From positions 1,942-7,475 of the forward strand of contig PLEB01000328.1 of assembly GCA_003136915.1 (NCBI GenBank): 5,534 nt of DNA, given 5' to 3'. Below are positions 1-5,534 of the stretch, one piece after another. The stretch is from Chitinophagaceae bacterium (GTDB lineage: Bacteria; Bacteroidota; Bacteroidia; Chitinophagales; Chitinophagaceae). Position 1 is the first letter of the stretch; every line of letters starts with the position of its first letter. The translations under genes were made by a program, and so were the position numbers. The notes beneath the pieces are model-generated. The model was given only the letters and a program-made list of their open reading frames with translations, was not told the origin of the DNA and did not search any database.

Positions 1-786
1 TATGTATCTGCAGATAACATGAGCGGTTGGGAAAATGCGATTCAGTCTAATACGAAAATGATTTTTATAGAGACTCCGACCAATCCCGGATTGGACATTA
101 TTGATCTGGAGGCGGCGGGCAGGCTGGCAAAAAAGCATAACCTGATCTTTTGCGTTGACAATTGTTTTGCCACGCCGATCGGTCAGGTTCCCGGCAGATT
201 CGGAGCCGATCTGGTCATTCATTCAGCAACAAAATGGCTTGATGGCCAGGGTCGCGTATTGGGCGGTATCGTGCTGGGCAGTAAGCAACTGATCCATGAT
301 ATTTATCTGTTCTGTCGCAGTACCGGTCCTGCGCTCTCCCCCTTTAATGCCTGGGTTCTCAGCAGAAGCCTGGAGACCCTGGAAGTGCGCATGGAACGTC
401 ACGCGGCCAATGCATTCTACCTGGCGCAGCAACTCGAGAATAACAAAGCCATCAGCTGGCTGAAGTATCCATTTCTGGAAAGTCATCCTCAATATGCCGT
501 TGCGAAAAGGCAAATGGAAAACGGCGGAGGCCTTTTGTGTTTTGAATTAAAGGGTGGATTAGAGAGTGGAAGAAAATTTATCGACAACCTGAAAATGATT
601 TCCCGCACAGCAAACCTTGGAGATACGCGCAGCATCGCCTCCCACCCCGCAAGCACAACGCATGGAAAATTAAGCGAGCAGGAAAGAATGGAAGTAAATA
701 TAACGCCCGGGCTTATTCGCATTTCCGCCGGCCTCGAGCACAGGGAGGATATTCTGAGTGATATTTTGCAGGCAATGGAAGGTTAA
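1..786 (+). CDS. metZ: O-succinylhomoserine sulfhydrylase (MetZ-type Cys/Met metabolism PLP enzyme), 5'-truncated by window edge
   Basis: This is the C-terminal 261 residues of a cytosolic PLP enzyme that, in its family, replaces the succinyl group of O-succinylhomoserine with sulfide to give homocysteine for methionine synthesis. The frame is open from base 1 with no upstream stop, so the true start lies outside; relatives are about 390-400 aa, so roughly 130 residues are missing. Visible motifs, numbered from base 1: ETPTNPGL at 24-31; VDN at 52-54, whose Asp53 contacts the PLP ring nitrogen; and SATKW at 75-79, with Lys78 the Schiff-base lysine. This is followed by DGQGRVLGG at 81-89, which is typical of MetZ rather than MetB. 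Near the C-terminus come LGDTRS, HPASTTH and IRISAGLEH, the last carrying the substrate-carboxylate Arg. The gene ends in TAA, 5 nt from the convergent citrate synthase stop. O-acetylhomoserine sulfhydrylase, cystathionine gamma-synthase or a lyase remain possible because the substrate-side N-terminus is absent. Confidence 0.9.
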   Translation, partial: YVSADNMSGWENAIQSNTKMIFIETPTNPGLDIIDLEAAGRLAKKHNLIFCVDNCFATPIGQVPGRFGADLVIHSATKWLDGQGRVLGGIVLGSKQLIHDIYLFCRSTGPALSPFNAWVLSRSLETLEVRMERHAANAFYLAQQLENNKAISWLKYPFLESHPQYAVAKRQMENGGGLLCFELKGGLESGRKFIDNLKMISRTANLGDTRSIASHPASTTHGKLSEQERMEVNITPGLIRISAGLEHREDILSDILQAMEG

Positions 787-791
787 TGGCC

Positions 792-2114
792 TCAGTCGCC
801 CCAAATATCCGCTTTCCCTTCAATCCATCCTTTGACGGAATCGGTGGTGACAGACTTAGGTCTTTCCAGAGGATAGCCGAGGGCTCTGTCCCAGCAAAGG
901 CTTGCGAGCACACCGAGGGATCGGCTGACGCCAAAGAGAACTGTATAAAATTCATATTCCACCAGGCCAAAATGAACCAGCAACGCGCCGCTGTGTGCAT
1001 CTACATTGGGCCAGGGGTTTTTTATTTTTCCGAGCGACTGTAAAACGGGAGGTACAGCCTCATAAATATTCCAGACAGTTTTTACCAGCGGATCATCCGG
1101 CAGATGTTTCTTGCCGAATTCCATCTGCGCAGAGAAGCGCGGATCGGTCTTGCGAAGTACAGCATGCCCGTAACCCGGAACCACTTTCCCTTCACTCAAT
1201 GTTTTCCTGACGTATTCAACGATCTGTTCCTGGCTGGGGAGTTCCGTTTTAAGCTCTTCGCGCATTTCCATGATCCACTTGATCACCTCCTGATTGGCAA
1301 GGCCGTGCAACGGACCCGCCAGGCCATTCATGCCGGCAGCGAGGCAGAGGTATGGATCACTTAGCGCAGAACCAACCAGGTGCGTTGTATGGGCACTAAC
1401 ATTTCCTCCTTCATGATCAGCGTGAATGGTCATATACAAACGCATCAGCTCCTGAAAGGTATCATCGCGGTATCCCAGCATATGGGCAAAATTTCCAGCC
1501 CAGTCGAGTAACCCGTTAGGCTGAATATGGTCGCCATGTTTATATTTCCTCCGGTAGATATATGCTGCAACCCTGGGAAGACGGGCAATCAGGTTCATGG
1601 AGTCATCGAATATGGCATCCCAATAATCTTTTTTATTGAGACCCTCTGCATATTTTTTTGCAAACTGGCTTTCCGTTTGGAGTGCCATGATGGCAATCAC
1701 AAATTGCGTCATAGGATGCGTGCCAACTGGTAAGGCCTCGATGGCATCAAACACATGGTTTGGAACATGACTGCGGCGCTGCCAGTTGGCCGTTAGTTCC
1801 TGCACATCCTTTTCATCCGGAAGATCCCCTATCAACATCAGGAAAAACAAACCTTCAGGCAGCGGCTCGCTGCCCCCGGATGCCTTCGGAAGTTTTTGCT
1901 GGATCTCGGGAATGGAATATCCCCGGAAGCGGATGCCTTCCTGCGCATCCAGCAATGAGGTTTCTGTCACCAGCCCGGTCATTCCCCGCATGCCAGCATA
2001 GATCTGGGAAAGGGTGGTATCCCCGATCTTTTTTGAACCGTGTTCTTTGAGGATGTCCTTGATTTCTGCACTGAGGGACTCGGCCTTGATTTTAAACCTT
2101 TCTTTGATTGTCAT
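792..2114 (-). CDS. gltA: Citrate synthase, mitochondrial/eukaryotic-type (type I, long form)
   Basis: Condenses oxaloacetate and acetyl-CoA to citrate at the entry of the TCA cycle, in the cytosol. The 440-aa product has every catalytic landmark of the animal mitochondrial enzyme: IHADHEGGNVSAHT with the oxaloacetate-binding His, PLHGLANQE (catalytic His270), PGYGHAVLRKTDPR (His317 and an Arg), NPWPNVDAHSG (catalytic Asp372), FGVSRSLG and PLERPKS (two more substrate Arg). Counted from the upstream TTG (+3), these fall on or within one residue of the pig heart numbering I remember (274, 320, 375, 329, 401, 421), so the alignment is almost gapless. It resembles the eukaryotic form much more than E. 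coli-type GltA. I chose the ATG at 2112-2114. An in-frame TTG at 2121-2123 would add only three residues, and neither start has a strong ribosome-binding site. The N-terminus is not visibly a targeting peptide. The stop is TGA. No other TCA gene is present, so it is probably transcribed alone from the promoter at 2149-2180. Confidence 0.96.
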   Translation of the reverse strand: MTIKERFKIKAESLSAEIKDILKEHGSKKIGDTTLSQIYAGMRGMTGLVTETSLLDAQEGIRFRGYSIPEIQQKLPKASGGSEPLPEGLFFLMLIGDLPDEKDVQELTANWQRRSHVPNHVFDAIEALPVGTHPMTQFVIAIMALQTESQFAKKYAEGLNKKDYWDAIFDDSMNLIARLPRVAAYIYRRKYKHGDHIQPNGLLDWAGNFAHMLGYRDDTFQELMRLYMTIHADHEGGNVSAHTTHLVGSALSDPYLCLAAGMNGLAGPLHGLANQEVIKWIMEMREELKTELPSQEQIVEYVRKTLSEGKVVPGYGHAVLRKTDPRFSAQMEFGKKHLPDDPLVKTVWNIYEAVPPVLQSLGKIKNPWPNVDAHSGALLVHFGLVEYEFYTVLFGVSRSLGVLASLCWDRALGYPLERPKSVTTDSVKGWIEGKADIWGD

Positions 2115-2148
2115 ACCAGGCAATTGAATCTTTCTGGGATAAGATGGA

Positions 2149-2180
2149 TAAAGTTAATTCATGAACGCTGTTAGAACAAA
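2149..2180 (-). promoter_or_regulatory. Predicted Bacteroidota-type promoter for citrate synthase
   Basis: Read on the minus strand, TTTG (complement of 2177-2180) is followed after exactly 20 nt by TAACTTTA (complement of 2149-2156). This fits the Bacteroidota housekeeping sigma pattern TTTG-N19-23-TAnnTTTG with one mismatch, at the last base. The -7 box ends 34 nt before the chosen ATG at 2114, leaving a leader of about 28 nt if transcription begins some 6 nt after the box. It is the only good two-box match I found between the upstream permease gene and the citrate synthase. It is inferred from pattern alone. Confidence 0.5.
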
Positions 2181-2200
2181 AGAATGGTTGGTTAAGTTTA

Positions 2201-2256
2201 TTGATGGTTGATGGATTTCAGGTGCGAATTCCCCAATAAAGTCCATCAACTATCAA
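2201..2256. repeat. Inverted repeat / potential hairpin between permease and citrate synthase genes
   Basis: Bases 2201-2218 pair with 2239-2256 around a 20-nt loop: 16 Watson-Crick pairs plus two G:T positions (2206/2251 and 2216/2241). Those two would be G-U wobbles in plus-strand RNA but A-C mismatches in minus-strand RNA. A second register pairs 2201-2214 (ttgatggttgatgg) perfectly with 2257-2270 around a 42-nt loop. The hairpin lies just after the permease stop codon and upstream of the citrate synthase promoter. No U-run follows it in the permease direction, so it is not a textbook intrinsic terminator, though it could protect or define the 3' end of the permease mRNA. Confidence 0.7.
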
Positions 2257-2272
2257 CCATCAACCATCAACC
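2245..2272. repeat. Heptanucleotide tandem repeat (ATCAACT + 3 x ATCAACC)
   Basis: Four head-to-tail 7-bp units cover 2245-2251 (ATCAACT), 2252-2258, 2259-2265 and 2266-2272 (all ATCAACC). The last base, 2272, is also the final base of the permease TAG stop codon on the minus strand. The opposite orientation, GGTTGAT at 2206-2212 preceded by TTGAT at 2201-2205, forms the facing arm of the hairpin. The repeat is directly visible; its role is unknown. Confidence 0.85.
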
Positions 2273-3363
2273 TATTTCGGCGCACGCCAGTAAAGCCAAA
2301 CAGCAAGGACTGCAAAAATGATATTGGGCATCCAGGCAGCGAGCATGGGAGAAAAATTTCCTTTGGTGGCAAAGGTCACGGAGAACTTGTCCATGATCAC
2401 GAAAACCGCGGCCATGACCAGTCCGATAGCGAGATGCAATCCACTTCCTCCTCTCACTTTACGGGTTGCGATCACCGCCCCGATTACAGTCAGGATAATC
2501 ACCGAAAATGGAGAAGCATCCCGGTGAAATCTTTCTTCCTTATAGGTATTCAGCCCTTCACTCCCGCGAACTTCTTCCAAATTAATGAAACGTCTCAACT
2601 CCGGAGTTATCAGTTTGTCCTTCAGATATTCATCCCTTCTCATTTCCTCCGGCCTGACATTCAGGTTGATAAACATTTTGGGAATGAGTTGGGCCGTTTC
2701 TTTCAAACCATCATTGCTGTGCTCCACGCAGCCGGTCAGCTGCCATTGTTTTTTTGTCGTGTCCCACTTTACGAATTCCGCCCGGAGGTTATAGTAGATC
2801 CGGTTGTCCTTAACCTTGAAAAGAAAAAAATTACTGGCAGATTTACGTGCGGTATCATAATATTTCAGTCCGACATAGGTATAGGCATTCACCCGCAGGT
2901 AAAAATTATTGGTGCGGTAGGGATCTCCGTTATAGGAGCTGTTCCGGTCAATATAAGTTGCCTGAAAATTGGTCCGTACTTCCTCTGCTTTAGGAACCCA
3001 GAACTGGCTCGCATACCAATAAATGGAGCCAAGAAGCACCGCTCCCACCATATAAGGCCGAAGCATCCTGGGATAGCGGACGCCGCCGGCAAGGATTGCT
3101 ATGAATTCCGACTGGCCGGCCATTTTCGAACTGAAATAAATACATGCAATAAAAACCATGAGGGGGAAAATCATGGCCATGATAAAGGGAACAAAACCAA
3201 CAAAATAATGAGTAACGATCTGCCAGGAACTAAGGCCCGATTTTACGAAATCATCAGCTTTCTCACTGGTATCAATCACTACGGCAATTACCGTGATAGT
3301 GAGCATAGTAAACACAAATGTGCTCAGGAATTTGCGAAGTATGTACCAATCCAGTTTTTTCAT
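2272..3363 (-). CDS. lptF/lptG: LptF/LptG-family permease (YjgP/YjgQ), LPS export inner-membrane subunit
   Basis: A 363-aa inner-membrane protein of the YjgP/YjgQ family. Members pair with the LptB ATPase to pull lipopolysaccharide out of the inner membrane and feed the Lpt bridge to the outer membrane. The layout fits the family: N-terminal MKKLDWYILRKFLSTF amphipathic start, hydrophobic segments near residues 12-30, 54-78 and 101-120, a soluble beta-rich periplasmic domain of about 160 residues (121-283), then three more segments near 284-299, 307-326 and 338-358. The loop SEFIAILAGGVRYPRMLRP (85-103) sits where the LptB-coupling helix is expected. I start at the ATG at 3361-3363. The frame stays open to a GTG at 3435, but those 24 extra residues are not family-like and would span the predicted promoter box. 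The stop is TAG. LptF and LptG cannot be told apart here, and no lptB, lptC or partner permease is in the window. Its promoter region is shared with the divergent M1 peptidase. Confidence 0.92.
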   Translation of the reverse strand: MKKLDWYILRKFLSTFVFTMLTITVIAVVIDTSEKADDFVKSGLSSWQIVTHYFVGFVPFIMAMIFPLMVFIACIYFSSKMAGQSEFIAILAGGVRYPRMLRPYMVGAVLLGSIYWYASQFWVPKAEEVRTNFQATYIDRNSSYNGDPYRTNNFYLRVNAYTYVGLKYYDTARKSASNFFLFKVKDNRIYYNLRAEFVKWDTTKKQWQLTGCVEHSNDGLKETAQLIPKMFINLNVRPEEMRRDEYLKDKLITPELRRFINLEEVRGSEGLNTYKEERFHRDASPFSVIILTVIGAVIATRKVRGGSGLHLAIGLVMAAVFVIMDKFSVTFATKGNFSPMLAAWMPNIIFAVLAVWLYWRAPK

Positions 3364-3377
3364 GTTACAAACCGCTG

Positions 3378-3385
3378 CGAAAGTA
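3378..3385 (-). promoter_or_regulatory. Possible -7 promoter element for the LptF/LptG permease
   Basis: On the minus strand the octamer TACTTTCG (complement of 3378-3385) matches the Bacteroidota -7 consensus TAnnTTTG at all but one position. It ends 14 nt before the permease ATG at 3363, implying a very short leader. No convincing TTTG lies 19-23 nt upstream, so the call rests on the -7 box, its position and the similar TACCTTCG facing the other way at 3473-3480. Confidence 0.35.
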
Positions 3386-3472
3386 CTGCAATGCGCTCTG
3401 GGAATTGAAGCCCGGATGTTAAATCCTAAAACCACTTGTCAAATTCATCAGGGAAAAAAACGCTGAAAAATA

Positions 3473-3480
3473 TACCTTCG
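3473..3480 (+). promoter_or_regulatory. Possible -7 promoter element for the M1 peptidase
   Basis: TACCTTCG matches the Bacteroidota -7 consensus TAnnTTTG with one mismatch, the same T-to-C change as in the divergent element. It ends 18 nt before the ATG at 3499. The nearest upstream TTG (3436-3438) is 34 nt away, too far for a -33 box, so the upstream element is missing or degenerate. The leader between box and start is A-rich (aaaataatgaa), as expected where Shine-Dalgarno pairing is little used. Confidence 0.4.
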
Positions 3481-3498
3481 CCGGCATAAAATAATGAA

Positions 3499-5448
3499 AT
3501 GCCTTCAAAAAAATGGATTTTGATAACGGGCTGCATGGTATTGGTTTCCCAATATGGCTTTTCCCAGAATTCAGGGACCTATGATCAGCATGAGGCTTTT
3601 GCACCGATATTTTATCCTGCTTTCGGTGATGAAGTTAGAACAGCAGCAGGAACTCCGGGTCCGAAGTACTGGCAGAACGAGGCGGATTACTCCATTCAGG
3701 CAAGCCTGGATGATGTGAACCAGAAAATAAGCGGAACTGTAGCTATCACCTATAAAAATAACAGTCCGGACCCCATGCCTTTTGTATGGCTTCAACTGGA
3801 TCAGAACATTTACAAACCCGATTCCCGTGCACAGGCAACCACACCGGTCACCGGCGGCCGCTATGCGAATCTAGGCTTTGACGGAGGATACAATTTCCAA
3901 TCTGTTAAGATTGTGCATGCAGGAAAAGAGGAGAAAGCCGATTATAGAATCTCCGATACGCGGATGCAGATCCTGTTGCCCGACACGCTGGGTGCCCATG
4001 GAGATTCCTTAAAGATCCGCATCGAATACAATTTTGGGATTCCTGAAAAAGGATCTGACCGCATGGGCAGGGTGGAAACTGACAACGGATGGATTTATGA
4101 AATTGCACAATGGTTCCCGCGCATGTGTGTATTCGATAACGTACAAGGATGGAATACCCTTCCCTACCTGGGAGCCGGAGAATTTTACCTGGACTACGGT
4201 AACTACGATTTTACAATTAATGCATCCGCAAATGAACTTGTTGTCGCTTCAGGTGAATTGCTGAATCCCTCAGAAGTGCTCGGTGCTGAGGAAATAAAAA
4301 GATTGGATGCGGCCAGAAACAGTGATAAAACTGTAATGATCCGCAATGAAAAAGAGGTGAAAAACCGGGCTGCAAAACCGCCTAAAGGCAGGCTGACCTG
4401 GCATTTCCGTTGCCGGAATGCCAGGGATGTTGCCTGGGCCGCATCTGCCGCTTTTGTATGGGATGCGGCCAGAATCAATCTGCCGCAGGGAAAAAAATCC
4501 CTTGCTATGTCAGTCTATCCCATTGAATCTGCATTGGATTCCGGCTGGAAACGTTCCACCGAATTTACCAAGGGCGCTATTGAACATTATTCTGAAAAAT
4601 GGCTGCCATACCCTTATCCCAATGCCGTGGATGTGGCAGGACCTGTTGGCGGTATGGAGTACCCCGGACTTGTTTTTTGCAGTTCATACGATCAGCGAAG
4701 AAACCTCTGGAGCGTGATCAGTCATGAGTTTGGCCATACCTGGTTTCCCATGATCGTAGGAAGTAATGAAAGAAAATTTGCATGGATGGACGAAGGTTTC
4801 AACACATTCATCAATTCCATCGCCGACAAGTATTTTAATCACGGAGAATTCTACCAAGCCCCAAGGATCAGGTCGCGTTCGGAACGCTTTTTTCAACCTG
4901 GCTCAGAAGGTATCATGACCATTCCGGAAGTGACCAACCCCGGTTATCTGGCCACGAATGCATATGAAAAACCATCGATCGGACTGCAAATACTCCGGTA
5001 TCAGGTTTTGGGAGAAGAAAGATTCGACGGCGCCTTCCGGTATTATATCAGAAGTTGGGCATATAAACATCCGACGCCATGGGATTTCTTTCATGCCATT
5101 GAAAATTATAGCGGAGAAACCCTTGATTGGTTCTGGAGAGGTTGGTTCTTAAATAACTGGAAAGTGGACCAGGCCGTCACGAATGTAGAATACCAGGAAT
5201 CAAATCCTGCGAATGGAGCTATCATAACCATTGAAAATCTGGAACAGCTTCCCATGCCGGCAACAGTAGAAATAAAAGAGATCGATGGAAAAACGGGCCG
5301 GGTAAAATTACCGGTTGAAATCTGGCAGCACGGCCCTGTATGGAAATTCTACTATCCTTCAACCAGGAAAATCGAAATGGTTGTCATTGATCCCGATGAA
5401 ACGCTGCCAGACATCAATGTTGACAATAATGTTTGGAAGGGGAAATGA
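3499..5448 (+). CDS. Secreted M1-family zinc aminopeptidase (gluzincin)
   Basis: A 649-aa exported metallopeptidase expected to remove N-terminal residues from peptides in the periplasm or outside the cell. Residues 1-23 look like a signal peptide: MPSKK, a hydrophobic core, then GFSQ with probable cleavage just before or after Gln23. The N-terminal beta domain (about 60-255) is followed by a gluzincin domain holding the zinc site HEFGH (409-413) and Glu432 in WMDEGFNTF, exactly HEXXH-x18-E. The exopeptidase motif reads GGMEY (384-388), with the amino-terminus-binding Glu387 kept but the usual final Asn replaced by Tyr. [13 protein letters not shown] supplies Tyr489, the likely transition-state residue. 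A small beta domain (about 560-635) ends the protein. The large C-terminal helical domain of the roughly 870-aa PepN type is absent, as usual for compact Bacteroidota members. The ATG at 3499 gives the positively charged signal-peptide start; the next Met (13) would lose it. The gene is divergent from the permease and convergent with tgt. Confidence 0.93.
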   Translation: MPSKKWILITGCMVLVSQYGFSQNSGTYDQHEAFAPIFYPAFGDEVRTAAGTPGPKYWQNEADYSIQASLDDVNQKISGTVAITYKNNSPDPMPFVWLQLDQNIYKPDSRAQATTPVTGGRYANLGFDGGYNFQSVKIVHAGKEEKADYRISDTRMQILLPDTLGAHGDSLKIRIEYNFGIPEKGSDRMGRVETDNGWIYEIAQWFPRMCVFDNVQGWNTLPYLGAGEFYLDYGNYDFTINASANELVVASGELLNPSEVLGAEEIKRLDAARNSDKTVMIRNEKEVKNRAAKPPKGRLTWHFRCRNARDVAWAASAAFVWDAARINLPQGKKSLAMSVYPIESALDSGWKRSTEFTKGAIEHYSEKWLPYPYPNAVDVAGPVGGMEYPGLVFCSSYDQRRNLWSVISHEFGHTWFPMIVGSNERKFAWMDEGFNTFINSIADKYFNHGEFYQAPRIRSRSERFFQPGSEGIMTIPEVTNPGYLATNAYEKPSIGLQILRYQVLGEERFDGAFRYYIRSWAYKHPTPWDFFHAIENYSGETLDWFWRGWFLNNWKVDQAVTNVEYQESNPANGAIITIENLEQLPMPATVEIKEIDGKTGRVKLPVEIWQHGPVWKFYYPSTRKIEMVVIDPDETLPDINVDNNVWKGK

Positions 5449-5534
5449 TCAAAGTCTTTGTTTCAATATCTCCGTTTGCTGATTTTTCCAGACTGCAAAG
5501 TCACCCTGCAGTATATGGTCTCGTGCCTGTCTTA
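5449..5534 (-). CDS. tgt: Queuine/preQ1 tRNA-guanine transglycosylase (Tgt), C-terminal end only, cut by window edge
   Basis: The minus strand carries an open frame of 27 codons entering from the right edge and ending in TGA at 5449-5451. Its sequence includes ARDHILQGDF and then WKNQQTEILKQRL. That pattern, aREHI-x-GDF-x-x-W followed by a short basic tail, is how bacterial Tgt proteins end as I remember them (E. coli-like ends also contain a GDF block). Tgt exchanges guanine 34 in certain tRNAs for the queuosine precursor. The zinc-binding cysteines and catalytic aspartates would lie outside the window and cannot be checked. Context supports the call: a tgt next to an LptF/LptG permease is a common Bacteroidota order, here with the M1 gene lying between them. 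The stop codon directly abuts the M1 stop with no spacer. Confidence 0.75.
   Translation of the reverse strand, partial: RQARDHILQGDFAVWKNQQTEILKQRL

Noticed and set aside
786..1043. Plus-strand ORF starting in the metZ stop codon (taATG) and other short ORFs within 995-2050
   Set aside because: These are shadows of the citrate synthase gene on the other strand and show no domains or independent signals.
2115..2123. TTG start three codons upstream of the citrate synthase ATG
   Set aside because: TTG is a rarer start and the added residues (MPG) show no family conservation. An AGAAAG stretch upstream is only a weak ribosome-binding candidate. It cannot be fully excluded.
2201..2270. Intrinsic terminator for the permease gene
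   Set aside because: The stem is A/T-rich and is not followed by a U-run in the minus-strand direction, so it is listed only as an inverted repeat.
2434..3408. Long plus-strand ORF (324 codons) antisense to the LptF/LptG permease
   Set aside because: It mirrors almost the whole permease gene, has no recognisable domain, is compositionally odd (rich in His, Ile, Phe and Gly in no family pattern), and has no promoter-like upstream region. The minus-strand frame has clear family topology.
3364..3435. 24-residue N-terminal extension of the permease from a GTG at 3435
   Set aside because: The extension is not membrane-like or family-like, and would cover the predicted -7 element. The family start MKKLDWYILRKF begins at 3363.
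3520..3534. Lipobox-like ITGC (residues 9-12) in the M1 signal peptide
   Set aside because: The Cys falls at residue 12 after only about four hydrophobic residues, too early for a lipoprotein signal, and the hydrophobic stretch continues past it to GFSQ, which fits ordinary signal peptidase cleavage better.
5445..5534. Plus-strand ATG overlapping the M1 stop (ATGA), open to the window edge, resembling a translationally coupled gene
   Set aside because: The 30-residue product is not recognisable, while the opposite strand over the same bases gives a good Tgt C-terminus. The overlap is a by-product of the TGATCA junction.

Overview
The window looks like ordinary chromosomal DNA from a member of the Bacteroidota, most likely from the Chitinophagia/Sphingobacteriia/Saprospiria side of the phylum. 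Four things point there. The best promoter candidates fit the Bacteroidota pattern (TTTG, about 20 nt, TAnnTTTG). Start codons are preceded by A/T-rich DNA rather than clear Shine-Dalgarno sites. The M1 peptidase has the compact form common in that phylum. A Tgt end and an LptF/LptG permease lie close together, a pairing I recall as frequent in Bacteroidota. No rRNA, tRNA, CRISPR array, insertion sequence or phage gene was seen.

Layout from left to right: (1) 1-786 (+), the last two thirds of a PLP-dependent O-succinylhomoserine sulfhydrylase (MetZ type) cut by the left edge; (2) 792-2114 (-), a complete citrate synthase of the mitochondrial/eukaryotic type, converging on metZ with only 5 nt between stop codons; (3) 2115-2271, an intergenic stretch with a good Bacteroidota-type promoter for the citrate synthase and, upstream of it, inverted heptamer repeats (ATCAACC/GGTTGAT) that can fold in two registers; (4) 2272-3363 (-), an LptF/LptG-family permease of the LPS transport machinery; (5) 3364-3498, a short divergent promoter region with a TAnnTTCG element facing each way; (6) 3499-5448 (+), a secreted M1-family zinc aminopeptidase with an intact HEXXH-x18-E site; (7) 5449-5534 (-), the last 27 codons of a protein whose end matches Tgt (queuine/preQ1 tRNA-guanine transglycosylase), whose stop codon abuts the peptidase stop codon.

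The genes do not form one pathway: they cover methionine biosynthesis, TCA-cycle entry, LPS export, exported peptide degradation and tRNA modification. The layout is three (+)/(-) alternations, with convergent ends packed to 0 and 5 nt and one divergent promoter region. The most notable points are the eukaryote-like citrate synthase, the heptamer inverted repeat, the peptidase gene lying antisense between tgt and the permease, and the GGMEY variant of the peptidase exopeptidase motif. I see no evidence for a novel multi-gene system here; all the coding regions belong to known families.
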